DNA of 64,000 nt from Gemmatimonadaceae bacterium (GCA_019186945.1 JABAQJ010000006.1:372001-436000), one strand, 5' to 3'; shown: positions 43,945-53,749, counted from the first letter of the stretch. Notes: a model not told the origin generated them from the sequence alone. Numbers and translations: made by a program.

Positions 43945-45977
43945 GCGACACATCGGACATGGCGCGCTGGCGACGAACGCTTGCGCTTCTTGCGGCAGCG
44001 AGCGTCGCCGCCGTTCCTCTGCAGGGAACGGTCGGACGCGCCTCCGCGCTCACGCAGCTCGCCGACGCCGATCCCTGGCTGGTTGGCCCGCACGTTGGAC
44101 TGGTGTACCTGCTCGTGCCGATGTCGATCCTCTCGGCGAGCGTACTGTTCCTCGCGCCTGGGTTGATGCTGGCGGTGATCGCGCGGCGCGCCACGAAGCT
44201 GACCACCTGGTTCGTTACCGGACTCGCGTTGTCCATGCCGGTAGTCAGCCTGCTCGCGGGCGTCGCCACCCGAGTGGCTGCCCGTCCGGTGACCGGCGTG
44301 TGGTTCGGGGTACTGGTCCTCGCTCTGGCCATCGTCCTCGGTTTCGTTGCCGACTTGCAGGTACGGCGCGGCAGATCACGGCCGCCCGAGATGACTCGCG
44401 AGGATCGGTTCGCGATCGGCCTCATGCTGGCGCTGGCGTGCGTCACGTGGGCTGCGTTGGCGCCGAAGTTTCTGTGGGAGAGCCTGAATGGCGATGGCGC
44501 ACATGCTTTCGAGTCGTCGCGATTGCTGGTCCGCCATGCGTGGCCATTCTGGCCGCCGGAGGCAGGACCGGTGTCAGGCTTCCCGGGCATGACATCGATG
44601 CTCTTTGCGTTCCCGAACGGCTGGTTTCTGCGGCTGTTCGGCGATGTCGACGCCGCTGTCCGGGCTCCCTTCCTGCTGTATCTCGTCGCGCTCTTCGCGT
44701 CACTGCTCTCGTTAGGGTTGGACGGAGTCCGTCGCGTTCCGCCACGCGTTCAGGTGGCGGTAGCGATCGGCCTGGCGGCGTACGCGCTCGCGATGGCATT
44801 TAGCGCTACCTACAACCCCTACAGCGCTGACATCGCACTCCCGGCAACGCAGGACACGCTGCTGATGGTGTGCTTCCTTGGCGCGGTCGACGCGTGGTGG
44901 CGTGGCGAGTGGGGGTGGCTGGGGCTGTTTGCCGTCCTCACGTACGTCTCGCTGCCGAACGGGCTCATCCTCCTCGGCTTACTGCTCGTCGCGGACATGA
45001 GTGTAACGCGGCCGATCTCCTGGCGCCGCATCGGCAGGTTCGCCGCTATCGTTGCCGGCTGCGTCGTCGTCGTCGGACTCGTGCCGCGAGCGCTCTCCGC
45101 GTCAGGAGTGCCCGAGCCAGGTGGGGAATATGGGCTTGCGGGCACTTTGCGCTACTTTGCCTTCCTGCAGTTCACGGACTGGTCGCGCCTGCTCTACATC
45201 GCGATCCCGTCAGGCATCTTTCCGTTCTTCCATGCGTTTCGCTGGCCAACCCACGATCGACGCGCGCGCATGCTGCTGCTGCTGGCGTTGGCCTATTTCC
45301 TGTTCTTCTTCGTTCAGGCACATATCGCGCTCCATCACTTCGTTCCCGCCATGCTGCTTCCGGTTGCCGCCGCTTTACGCGCACCGATCGGGCAGCCTGG
45401 TGTGGAGCGACGGTGGGTGCATGCCTGGTGGGCCGCAGCGACGATCGCAGTGCTCCTGTCCCTGCCTCGTGCATTGTCGGTGCATACCGATGGTCGCCGC
45501 GTCGCGAAGGCCATCAGCATCGACGCCGGGGACTACGCCGCCTCCAGTGCCGAACTGTTCCGGCATTCCACACTCCTTGACAGGCTGTTCCCCTACGACT
45601 GGGATCCGCGAGTTCCGTACGAATCGTATGGCGGCTCGCCCCTGGTCTGGAATCGTTATGCAGTGCATGGTCCGCTCACGGCGTCCGCAAACTATCGACT
45701 TCAGAGGGCTGACATGCCGCCACCGGCCGGGATGACGCGCCTGGCCTCGGATAGCGGCGCCGTCCTGTACGTCCGCGACACGACGCGGTGGGTCGCCGAC
45801 CGCGCGCGACGACCACGTACGCCCGCGGGAAGCTTTGCCTACTTCGTGCCGAGGAGCGTTCTCTTCCGAGGTATCCCCGATTCTGCGGGTCCGCCGATCG
45901 TCGACGTGGTGGCGACGCTCGAACGCATGGGCATCGACATGACGCCGATTCTCGCGCGCCTCGGTATCAAACGTTAG
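43941..45977 (+). CDS. Large polytopic membrane protein, unknown (GT-C-like candidate)
   Basis: This is a 678-residue protein. The GTG at 43941 overlaps the previous stop. About a dozen membrane helices are visible. A candidate active loop is WESLNGDGAHAFESSRLLV followed by GFPGMTSMLFAFPNG, which places acidic residues between helices as in GT-C enzymes, but the sequence fits no family I recognise. The soluble C-terminal part (about 530-678) carries RVPYESYGGSPLVWNRY and ends in a short helix. It is part of the four-gene membrane-protein operon and is followed 2 nt later by the flippase-methyltransferase gene. Confidence 0.62.
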   Translation: MSDTSDMARWRRTLALLAAASVAAVPLQGTVGRASALTQLADADPWLVGPHVGLVYLLVPMSILSASVLFLAPGLMLAVIARRATKLTTWFVTGLALSMPVVSLLAGVATRVAARPVTGVWFGVLVLALAIVLGFVADLQVRRGRSRPPEMTREDRFAIGLMLALACVTWAALAPKFLWESLNGDGAHAFESSRLLVRHAWPFWPPEAGPVSGFPGMTSMLFAFPNGWFLRLFGDVDAAVRAPFLLYLVALFASLLSLGLDGVRRVPPRVQVAVAIGLAAYALAMAFSATYNPYSADIALPATQDTLLMVCFLGAVDAWWRGEWGWLGLFAVLTYVSLPNGLILLGLLLVADMSVTRPISWRRIGRFAAIVAGCVVVVGLVPRALSASGVPEPGGEYGLAGTLRYFAFLQFTDWSRLLYIAIPSGIFPFFHAFRWPTHDRRARMLLLLALAYFLFFFVQAHIALHHFVPAMLLPVAAALRAPIGQPGVERRWVHAWWAAATIAVLLSLPRALSVHTDGRRVAKAISIDAGDYAASSAELFRHSTLLDRLFPYDWDPRVPYESYGGSPLVWNRYAVHGPLTASANYRLQRADMPPPAGMTRLASDSGAVLYVRDTTRWVADRARRPRTPAGSFAYFVPRSVLFRGIPDSAGPPIVDVVATLERMGIDMTPILARLGIKR

Positions 45978-45979
45978 GC

Positions 45980-47560
45980 ATGCGCGCTCGTTTCCGTCCG
46001 CTCTGGTATCTCCTGCCACTGGCACTCGGCGCGGCGCTCGCGCTCGCCTGGGTGCGGGTAACCGGCGGTTCCACGCTCGCCTTCACCCTTCGCCAGGCAT
46101 CCCCGGCAATAGTTGCGACGATGCTGGGCGCGACCGCTGCCTGGCTGGTGCTGCGGTTCCTCCGCTGGCAGTTCCTGCTCAGACGAATCGGTGTACGGCT
46201 TCCCATTCGGCCGACTCTCGCCAGCTACATCGCAGCCCTTCCGGGTACGGCGACGCCCGCCTACATCGGCGAGGTCGCGCGGGCGATCTTCCTGCGGCGG
46301 CGTTTCGGTACGCCTCTCCGGCCTGTCATCCTTGTCCTCGTCCTCGAGCGACTGTACGACGTGGCAGCCCTGGCTCTGCTAGCCCAGGCTACTGGCGTCG
46401 GCATCGGACTGCCGTTCCTCGTGGTGGCGATGGCAGGCGCTGCACTCCTGGTAGCGGTCGCGCGGCGCGCGGGCGTTGCCCATTCAGCGATCCAACGTCT
46501 CCGGTCCCCCCTCGCCGTTGCGGCAGCGCTGAGCGCGTCGATGATCGCGTGGACGATCGCCGGCATCCTGTACGCACTGGCGGCGGCTGCCCTTGGCAGT
46601 CAGCTGGCCGCTTCCGATGGCATCGGCGTATTCGCTCGCTCGACCCTCCTCGGTGCCGTGACGCTGTCGCCTGCCGGCGTTGGCGCGACGGGGTCGATCG
46701 CCATCGTGCAGCTGCAATCGCTCGGCCTTGCAGTGGGTCAGGCGGTGAGCATCGTGACGCTCGTCCGCCTCGCCAGCACCGGAGCGGCCCTGGCTGTCGG
46801 CAGTGCGTTCCTGTGGCGCGAGCTCCGCGGCAAGACCCGTCCTGTCGAAGAAGGCGTCGCACACTTCGACACCATTGCCAGCGAGTATAACGCGCAGTGG
46901 TCTCCACATGTCTGGGATCTGCTGCTCGATCGGAAACTGTCGCTGATGGCAAGCGCGCTTCCGTCACCGCCGCAGGCGGCCGGTATTGGAGTGGATCTGG
47001 GGTGTGGTCTCGGCATCCAGACGGCGGAAATGCGCCGTCGCGGCTTCCAGGTGGTCGGGTTGGAGCCGTCGGTGGGACTCCTCATGCAGAATCGGGCCGG
47101 CGGTGCCCCCGTCGTTGCCGCGGATGCGCTGAACATCCCGCTGAGAACCGCATCCGTCGACTTCGTGTTCGTGATCGGCGTGCTGCATCACCTTCCCGGG
47201 CAACCAGCGCAAGACTCCGCGCTCCGCGAGATCGCTCGAGTGCTCAGGCCAGACGGTATTCTTCTCGTCCACGAAAGCAACCCCCGTAATCCGCTCTTCC
47301 GGTTTTACATGGGATACCTGTTCCCCATCCTCAAGAGCATAGACGAAGGGACCGAGTGGTGGATCGATCCTGGGCGCTGGCGGAACGTCGACGGGCTCAC
47401 CCTCGCGACTGTGAGGTACTTCACCTTCCTGCCGGACTTCACACCGCGCTTCCTGATGCAGCCGGCCATCGCCATCGAGCGGTGGCTGGAGCGCGGTCCC
47501 ACCCGCGGGTTCTCGGCGCACTATCTTGCCGTCCTTCGTCGGGGTCGCGATGCTGTCTGA
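45980..47560 (+). CDS. Fusion of a flippase-like (LPG synthase TM / UPF0104) domain and a class I SAM methyltransferase
   Basis: This is a 526-residue protein; the start ATG at 45980 lies 2 nt after the previous stop. Residues about 1-290 form eight or so membrane helices of the lysylphosphatidylglycerol-synthase-TM / UPF0104 group, with ATPAYIGEVARAIFLRRRFG and LSPAGVGATGSIAIVQ as its two usual conserved loops. Residues about 300-526 form a class I methyltransferase with VDLGCGLG (338-345), LEPS after strand 2, and FVFVIGVLHHLPG with IARVLRPDG. The usual arrangement is separate proteins. The fusion suggests methylation of a glycan or lipid that the membrane part handles or moves. There is no frameshift at the junction. 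Confidence 0.85.
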   Translation: MRARFRPLWYLLPLALGAALALAWVRVTGGSTLAFTLRQASPAIVATMLGATAAWLVLRFLRWQFLLRRIGVRLPIRPTLASYIAALPGTATPAYIGEVARAIFLRRRFGTPLRPVILVLVLERLYDVAALALLAQATGVGIGLPFLVVAMAGAALLVAVARRAGVAHSAIQRLRSPLAVAAALSASMIAWTIAGILYALAAAALGSQLAASDGIGVFARSTLLGAVTLSPAGVGATGSIAIVQLQSLGLAVGQAVSIVTLVRLASTGAALAVGSAFLWRELRGKTRPVEEGVAHFDTIASEYNAQWSPHVWDLLLDRKLSLMASALPSPPQAAGIGVDLGCGLGIQTAEMRRRGFQVVGLEPSVGLLMQNRAGGAPVVAADALNIPLRTASVDFVFVIGVLHHLPGQPAQDSALREIARVLRPDGILLVHESNPRNPLFRFYMGYLFPILKSIDEGTEWWIDPGRWRNVDGLTLATVRYFTFLPDFTPRFLMQPAIAIERWLERGPTRGFSAHYLAVLRRGRDAV

Positions 47561-47575
47561 GGGTCAAGACATCGC

Positions 47576-49327
47576 ATGAGCCTCCTGTCTGACGCCTGCT
47601 CGACGATGATCCATCCGGCTTTCACGATCGGTTTGGAGCGAGGTGTGCGGTCGCGCCCGCGCTTGACGGGACTTCTCGCGCTGGCCCTGCTGGGTTCGGC
47701 GTGCGGAGGCGGAGGCAAGGGCCCGGACATCACGTTGACTCCGCCGACGCCGACGCGCATCGACGTGACTCCGGCCGCCGTCACCCTCGACGTCGGGGGG
47801 TCGCAGCAACTGGGTGCAACGGTCTACGACCAAAACGGTCAAACCATGTTCGCTCAGACACCGGTGTGGTCCAGCTTGAACACAGGGGTGGTGTCGGTCA
47901 CCGCGAGCGGTTTCGCCACGGCTGTCGGCGCAGGCGCTACAAAGGTCTCGGCGACGGTTGGCGCCGCCATCGGGACCGCGTCATTCACCGTCAACCAGCC
48001 CGTGGACGTGATTCCGTCACAGACGTTTCAGACTATCGTCGGCTGGGAGGGAACGGGATCGATCGGTGAGGTCGAATGCAACCAGACGGCGTTCCAGAAC
48101 TACAAGGTCACCGTACTGAATCGTCTGTCCGGCGAACTTGGCGTGAACCGTGTTCGTCTTCAGGTCCGAAGCGGATACGAGAGTCCCGTGGACTACTTCC
48201 AGCAGTTCCGCTCGGGGCAAATCGATTACGCCACGTGGCAGGCCACGTGGTACACGCCGGTGAACGACAACGCCAACCCCAACGTCACTGATCCATCGAA
48301 GTTCCAGTGGGGGTGGCTGGACTATCAGATCGACGAAGTAGTGCTGCCGTTGATGCAACGACTGCAGGCACGAGGCGAGAAGCTGTACGTCAACCTCAAC
48401 TACATCGACTTCAAGCAGAACAAGCTCAAGAATTTCATTCCGGAGAAGCAGCCGGCGGAGTACGCGGAGTTCGTTTTGGCTGCCTTCCAGCACATCACGC
48501 AGAAGTATGGATGGTCGCCGGATGCACTGGAGATTCTTCTGGAACCGCAGAACGCGGGTGACGTGAATACCACGGTGACTGGCGCCGACCTCGGCGCGGC
48601 CATCGTTGCTGCTGGGAGCAGGCTGGCGTCGGCTGGCTACCACCCTGACATCATAGCGCCGTCGGACGCCTCCATGGCGAACTCGATCGCCCTGTACGAT
48701 GCCATGATCCAGACGCCGGGAGTCCTCCAGTACCTGAAGGAGTTCTCCTATCACCGTTATCAGGGGGTCTCGCTCGCGAACCTGCAAGCCATCGCCCAGC
48801 GTGGCCAGCGCGATCGTGTGCGTACGTCCATGCTCGAATGGAACCAGGGAGTGAGCATCGAGACGTTGCTGGAGGATCTGACGGTCGGCAACGTGTCCGC
48901 GTGGCAGCAGTTCAGCATGGCGTTCTGCTCCAACAATACGGACGCCACGCGAACGGGGATCTACTACCAGATCAATCAGTCCAATCCCGGCAATCCGATC
49001 GTCACGACCACGAACAATGCCCGGGATTACCGGCAGATCTTCAACTATGTCCGCGCGGGAGCGGTACGCATCGGAGCCGCCAGCGGCAACGCGCAGCTTC
49101 TGTCTCCGGTCGCTTTTCGCAACGCCGACGGTCGCTACGTCGCAGTCGTTCGTACCCAGGCTGCCGCCACGTTCGCGTTGCGTGGTCTTCCCGCCGGCAC
49201 CTACGGCGTCAACTACGGTGTTCAGCAGCCCTTCAATGTGGACCTCCCCGATGTGGTCGTCGTTGCAGGGGTGCCCATCAGCGTTGGCATCCCGGCAAAG
49301 GGCGTGATCACCCTGTACCAGCGATGA
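47576..49327 (+). CDS. Secreted glycosidase-like protein: BIG2 domain plus (beta/alpha)8 domain, copy A
   Basis: The open frame is 583 residues from ATG 47576; a GTG at 47645 (residue 24, GGAG upstream) would give a tidier signal peptide. A hydrophobic stretch ends at LLGSAC, a lipobox-like site with Gly at -3 (Cys43). One BIG2-like Ig unit (about 57-142) precedes a TIM-barrel-like domain (about 145-480) and a small beta domain (about 490-583). GH-A features are QTIVGWEGTG, ILLEPQNAG (Glu323 as acid/base candidate), SYHRYQG and MLEWNQG (Glu421 as nucleophile candidate). The layout most resembles GH30-type enzymes, but the family is not certain. It is probably secreted and acts on a glycan, perhaps the polymer made by this region. 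It overlaps its paralog by ATGA. Confidence 0.75.
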   Translation: MSLLSDACSTMIHPAFTIGLERGVRSRPRLTGLLALALLGSACGGGGKGPDITLTPPTPTRIDVTPAAVTLDVGGSQQLGATVYDQNGQTMFAQTPVWSSLNTGVVSVTASGFATAVGAGATKVSATVGAAIGTASFTVNQPVDVIPSQTFQTIVGWEGTGSIGEVECNQTAFQNYKVTVLNRLSGELGVNRVRLQVRSGYESPVDYFQQFRSGQIDYATWQATWYTPVNDNANPNVTDPSKFQWGWLDYQIDEVVLPLMQRLQARGEKLYVNLNYIDFKQNKLKNFIPEKQPAEYAEFVLAAFQHITQKYGWSPDALEILLEPQNAGDVNTTVTGADLGAAIVAAGSRLASAGYHPDIIAPSDASMANSIALYDAMIQTPGVLQYLKEFSYHRYQGVSLANLQAIAQRGQRDRVRTSMLEWNQGVSIETLLEDLTVGNVSAWQQFSMAFCSNNTDATRTGIYYQINQSNPGNPIVTTTNNARDYRQIFNYVRAGAVRIGAASGNAQLLSPVAFRNADGRYVAVVRTQAAATFALRGLPAGTYGVNYGVQQPFNVDLPDVVVVAGVPISVGIPAKGVITLYQR

Positions 49328-51039
49328 CGCTGCGAATCGCACGGGCACTCGTCTCGCCGGCACTGCTGGCGGCGCTTCTGATCGACTGCAGGCCCGAAGA
49401 TTCGGACATCGCGCCCGATCTCCGGTCACGCGCACGAGCGACTGCGGATGCCCCGGTCGCGTTCCTCGACACCGATCGCGAGGCTGTGGTCCTCGCGCCG
49501 GGCGCGGCTGCCCGCTTGACGGCGACCGCCTACGACTCGCTGGTCGCGCCCCTCACCAGCCGGCCGGTCAACTACAGGACGCTCGATCCCACCGTAGCCA
49601 CCGTCGGGGCCGATGGTCTCGTCCGCGCCATCGCCGGCGGACTCACCGCCATCGTAGCGGAAAGCGGGGCGGCGGCCGACACGATACCGGTAAGGGTTGC
49701 CCATGACGGTGGCGAGGAGATACGTGTCGAGATTTTCCCCGCACGGTCGTTCCAGCGTATCGATGGATGGGAAGCTCATCACCAGTCCGGCGAACTCGAT
49801 TGCCAGCCGAGCAACTTCGTGCGGTATCGCGACGAACTGTTCGATCGCGCTGTCACGGAACTCGGCATCAATCGCGTACGCCTCGAAGTCCGCAGCGGCA
49901 TGGAGGCTCCGAACCTGCATGCCCCAGGAGGAAACGAGCCGCAATCGACGGCCGTTTCGTTCGGAACGCCGTGGTTCTCCCCGCAGAACGACAACGACGA
50001 TCCCTTCGTCGCGGATTCGTCAGGCTTTCAGTTCGGCTGGTTCGACTACAACGTCGCCCAAAGTGTTGTCCCCCTCCGCGACAGGCTCGCCGCGCGTGGC
50101 GAACGACTCTACCTCGTGCTGACCTACGTCGATTTCTTCCGCACGACGCCGTACGAGCAGATGGAGAACCCGGAGGAATATGCCGAGCTGATAGCCGTGA
50201 CCTTCGAGCACCTGCACCGGCGATTCGGCTTCGTCCCGGATGCCGTCGAAGTCATCCTCGAGCCGGACAACACGCCGTGGACGCCCGAACAGGTCGGACG
50301 AGCGCTGGTTGCGGCTGGCGACAGGCTGCGAGCGTCCGGATTCCATCCCGAATTCATAGCACCGTCAACGACCAACCTCGCCGAGGCCGTCAGATCGTAC
50401 GATCGGCTGCGGCTGGTCCCGCGCGTCGGCGAGTACCTCACGGTACTCTCGTACCACCGCTATTCTGGCGTCTCGTCGCCGGCTCTGCACCAACTGAAGC
50501 TGCGCGCGCGACGGGATGGGTTGCGGTTGGCGATGCTGGAGCACACGGAGGGCACGGCGAGCGAACTCCATGATGACCTCACACGGGCCAGCGCCAGCGC
50601 GTGGGAGCGCTTTGCGCTCGCCTTCTGCGGGGCAAACGCCAATCCCGACGCTACCGGCGTCTATTATCAGGTACAACTTCGCGCAGGCTCCCCGCCACGA
50701 CTGGTCTTCACCAACAGTGCCCGCCTGTTGCGCCACTACTTCGCCTTCGTGAGGCACGGAGCCGTCCGTATCGCCGCAGCTTCGTCCGATGGCGCTGTCA
50801 GTCCCGTGGCCTTCCGCAATACCGACGGCGGCACCGTAGTAGTGATTCGGACGAGCAAGAAGTCAGGATTTGCCATCGGCGGCCTGCCAGCTGGACGCTA
50901 CACGGTGCTGTGGTCACTCGATCGGGCGGTGCGTTCGGAGCGCTTTACGACGGACTTGGGCGCCGGCGCGCTCCTGCAGGGCGCCATTCCTGGCTCCGGA
51001 TTCGTGACGATCTACGCACAGCGAGCTGAATCCGAGTAA
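49324..51039 (+). CDS. Secreted glycosidase-like protein, copy B
   Basis: This is a 571-residue protein; the ATG at 49324 overlaps the previous TGA. It has an N-terminal signal-like stretch (6-20) with Cys22 but no good lipobox (LLIDC), a diverged Ig-like unit (about 45-130), a TIM-barrel-like domain (about 138-465) and a C-terminal beta domain. Motifs parallel copy A: FQRIDGWEAHH, VILEPDN (Glu313), SYHRYSG and MLEHTEG (Glu406). Both candidate catalytic Glu residues are kept, so it may be active, while GWEAHH replaces GWEGTG near the barrel start. A tandem duplication with divergence is likely. It is the last gene of the 40.6-51 kb operon. Confidence 0.74.
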   Translation: MTLRIARALVSPALLAALLIDCRPEDSDIAPDLRSRARATADAPVAFLDTDREAVVLAPGAAARLTATAYDSLVAPLTSRPVNYRTLDPTVATVGADGLVRAIAGGLTAIVAESGAAADTIPVRVAHDGGEEIRVEIFPARSFQRIDGWEAHHQSGELDCQPSNFVRYRDELFDRAVTELGINRVRLEVRSGMEAPNLHAPGGNEPQSTAVSFGTPWFSPQNDNDDPFVADSSGFQFGWFDYNVAQSVVPLRDRLAARGERLYLVLTYVDFFRTTPYEQMENPEEYAELIAVTFEHLHRRFGFVPDAVEVILEPDNTPWTPEQVGRALVAAGDRLRASGFHPEFIAPSTTNLAEAVRSYDRLRLVPRVGEYLTVLSYHRYSGVSSPALHQLKLRARRDGLRLAMLEHTEGTASELHDDLTRASASAWERFALAFCGANANPDATGVYYQVQLRAGSPPRLVFTNSARLLRHYFAFVRHGAVRIAAASSDGAVSPVAFRNTDGGTVVVIRTSKKSGFAIGGLPAGRYTVLWSLDRAVRSERFTTDLGAGALLQGAIPGSGFVTIYAQRAESE

Positions 51040-51224
51040 GTTTCTTGTCATGGTGCAACGTTCATCGCCCATGACGTCTTTCTCAGGCGCTGACTCACGA
51101 CAAGTACGCTGCCGGTGACGCCAGCTCCCCAGGCCGTCCCAAGAATGCCGCGCGCCGGTTGCGGTGCGCCCGGTCAGGCCCTCGTTTGCGATGCCATGGG
51201 CGGTTCACGGGCCTCGGACCGCGA

Positions 51225-52220
51225 ATGAGCAAGTCAGTTCCGGCTAACCGTGCCGGGTTCCGTGGTGCGCACGTGCTTGTGCTTGGTGCGACTGGATTCC
51301 TGGGCCGGTGGGTAGCCCGTGCACTCAGCCAAGCGGGAGCGGAGTTGACGCTGGTGTCACGCAGCGCCGCTGCGGCGCCGATCCTGGAGCAATGGGGCGT
51401 CAGCGGCGTCCTGCGGATCGCGAACCTTCAGGATAGAGCGGAAGCACGTCGTGTGGTCACCGAAGTCGCGCCCGATGTGGTGTTCAATCTTGCTGGCTAC
51501 GGCGTTGACCGCGCGGAACGCGACGCCCGGGTGGCGCATGCACTGAACGCTCAGCTCCCGATCCAGCTTGCCGAGGCGGTCGCGATGCTTCCAGCGACCG
51601 AATGGCGAGGCGCGCGCTTGGTGCACGTCGGCTCCGCGCTGGAATACGGTGTGGCTGAGGGTGACCTGCGTGAGGATTCGGTGGCCTTGCCGACAACGGT
51701 CTACGGGCGTACGAAGCATGCTGGTACGGTCGCCGTCACCCGGATCGCGCGGGAAAAGCAACTGCGCGCCGTAACCGCGCGGCTGTTCACCGTTTTCGGG
51801 CCCGGCGAGCATCCCGGCCGGCTCTTCCCCACGCTCGTGCGGGCGGCTGGCTCCACCGGAGGTGTGGCGCTCACGGACGGGATTCAGCGCCGCGACTTTG
51901 CGTTCGCTGGCGACGTTGCCGACAAGCTGCTGCAGCTGGCGATGGTCGACGCCTCGCCGGGGGAAGTCATCAACCTCGCCAGCGGCGCCATGCATCCGGT
52001 CCGCGACTTCGTCACGGTGGCGGCCTCCACGCTGGGCATCGCGAGAAAACGGTTGAACTTCGGCACCGTCGAGGTCCTCCCCGATGAGATGGCGCATTCG
52101 AGCGTGGTCGTCGATCGGTTACAGACGATGACGGGTGCGGCGCTCTCCACCGATCTCGCCGAAATCATCGGACGTGCGGTCGGAGCGGCCAAGTTGCTTC
52201 GCTGGCGACCCGAAGCCTAA
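51225..52220 (+). CDS. NAD-dependent epimerase/dehydratase (extended SDR)
   Basis: This is a 331-residue protein; the start ATG is at 51225. The N-terminal Rossmann motif is GATGFLG (21-27). The catalytic motif YGRTK (Tyr160, Lys164) is preceded by GSALEYG, which supplies the serine region. NLAGYGVDRAERDA is the typical NAG-like block. Such enzymes epimerise, dehydrate or reduce nucleotide sugars in the cytosol. It ends in a 4-bp overlap with a convergent gene. The substrate cannot be named; a nucleotide-sugar precursor for the local glycan is likely. Confidence 0.87.
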   Translation: MSKSVPANRAGFRGAHVLVLGATGFLGRWVARALSQAGAELTLVSRSAAAAPILEQWGVSGVLRIANLQDRAEARRVVTEVAPDVVFNLAGYGVDRAERDARVAHALNAQLPIQLAEAVAMLPATEWRGARLVHVGSALEYGVAEGDLREDSVALPTTVYGRTKHAGTVAVTRIAREKQLRAVTARLFTVFGPGEHPGRLFPTLVRAAGSTGGVALTDGIQRRDFAFAGDVADKLLQLAMVDASPGEVINLASGAMHPVRDFVTVAASTLGIARKRLNFGTVEVLPDEMAHSSVVVDRLQTMTGAALSTDLAEIIGRAVGAAKLLRWRPEA

Positions 52221-53749
52221 CGGCGACCGGCCGATAGTGCGCGGCGCGTCATCAGGAACCAAGCCAGCGCCAGTCCATATGCGAGCAACGATGGCAACAG
52301 GAACTTCTTGAAGTCGCTTGCGTGTGGCCAAACCGTCCACACGAGCAATGGATAGGGCATCGCCAGCGCCAGTCCCGCGGCCCAGCGGCCGTACCCGCTG
52401 AGCGGGACGACGGCCGCGAACGCAACGAACCACAGGACGTACCACGGCCAGGCATGCGACGATCCGACCAGCAGCATGGCCAGCATGATCGCAGTCGAGG
52501 CTTCGGTCAGACGCGCCGGTCCGCCGTCTCGCACCAGGCGGTAAAGTGCCACGATGGCGATGACTGGGAAGACGCCTGCCGCCACGTATGCCAGCGGCAC
52601 GAGCGGAAGGTGCAGTATGGAACCGATAGCGAGCACCGCATCTGATGGCAGGAAGAATCTCCCGCCGTGTACCTCTGCGGTCGACACAAAGAAGTCGGTG
52701 CCCCGGTACACTGGTAGAAAAGTCACCACGCTCAGTGCAGCCGCCACGATCGCCCTCGGCAGGTAGCGCTGGACGACGGCACGTGCCTCGCGCGATTCGT
52801 CGGGTTCGCGATACAGCAGGTCGACGAGGAAGAGCGGAGCGCTGGCGTACTTGAAGAGGACTGATGCGGTGAGTGCAATCGTGGCGGCCATTGGCCGTCC
52901 CGTTCGCCGCAGGTGAAGCCAAAGCAGTGCGCACACGACCATCGCAACGTCATTGTGTCCGTCGGCAACGGTCTGCAGCACGCCGATCGGCAGCCACCCC
53001 ACGAGCAGGACGGCCACGATTTGCGCCAGGAACGGCAGATCCCGGACCATGATGCGCACCAGGCAAATCAGTGCGACCCAGAGCGCCGCCAGCACGATCT
53101 TGAAGCCCAGTGCGCCCCACAGCGCATGCCCACCCGTCAGCTTCATTAGTGCGGCGGAGACGTACGCCCACATTGGACCGTACGTCATCTTCATGATCGG
53201 CGCGTCGAGCGGCAGCCAGCTCGTCGCCGCCGCCGGCACCTCGTAGTAAGGGTTGATCCCTGCCGCCAGCGTTCGACCCCAGGCCACCGACAGCCAGAAA
53301 TCGGGCACAAGCACGGGCGCCGCGAGCACACAAGCGACTGCGTAGGCGACGGTCCATCGCCATGCCTGTCTCACGTGGTGTTCTCCCAGGCTCGCTCGGT
53401 GTCGCACGGCCACCGCTGCCACACCTAACGTGCCGAGTGAGGCAAGCAACAGCGGGAGCGCATAGCCGGCGATAAACGACTCCGGCGATGCGAACAGTCC
53501 CCGTCCGCGCAAGGCCAGCTGTACGCCGAAGCGCCACGCGCTCAGGCCGTCGTAAGCCCGTCCCTGGATCCATGGGATTGCGTCGGCGATGCGCGCGAAG
53601 AACTCGTACTGCCCATACGGTCGTTCCTCGAAGGTCGCCAGCGGCGCCAGCAGCCACGACAGGAACATGGCGGCCGCGTACGCCAGAGCGCACCAGATGC
53701 CGCCCCAGAAGATCGCTCGCCTGACGAGCCTGTCGGCTCCGTCAGACAT
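52217..53749 (-). CDS. Polytopic mannosyltransferase-like membrane protein (GT87/MptB-like)
   Basis: The protein has 510 residues from the ATG at 53749, which overlaps the upstream stop; an in-frame codon at 53779 would add ten residues. It has about ten to twelve membrane helices. SVAWGRTLAAGINPYYEVPA followed by YGPMWAYVSA is the hallmark loop of polyprenyl-phosphomannose-dependent alpha-mannosyltransferases (GT87, MptA/MptB-like). GHNDVAMVV and FKYASAPLF are further family blocks. It would add a sugar from a polyprenyl-phosphate donor on the outer face of the membrane. It is downstream of, and coupled to, the gene at 53742-55355. The actual sugar is unknown. Confidence 0.78.
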   Translation of the reverse strand: MSDGADRLVRRAIFWGGIWCALAYAAAMFLSWLLAPLATFEERPYGQYEFFARIADAIPWIQGRAYDGLSAWRFGVQLALRGRGLFASPESFIAGYALPLLLASLGTLGVAAVAVRHRASLGEHHVRQAWRWTVAYAVACVLAAPVLVPDFWLSVAWGRTLAAGINPYYEVPAAATSWLPLDAPIMKMTYGPMWAYVSAALMKLTGGHALWGALGFKIVLAALWVALICLVRIMVRDLPFLAQIVAVLLVGWLPIGVLQTVADGHNDVAMVVCALLWLHLRRTGRPMAATIALTASVLFKYASAPLFLVDLLYREPDESREARAVVQRYLPRAIVAAALSVVTFLPVYRGTDFFVSTAEVHGGRFFLPSDAVLAIGSILHLPLVPLAYVAAGVFPVIAIVALYRLVRDGGPARLTEASTAIMLAMLLVGSSHAWPWYVLWFVAFAAVVPLSGYGRWAAGLALAMPYPLLVWTVWPHASDFKKFLLPSLLAYGLALAWFLMTRRALSAGRR

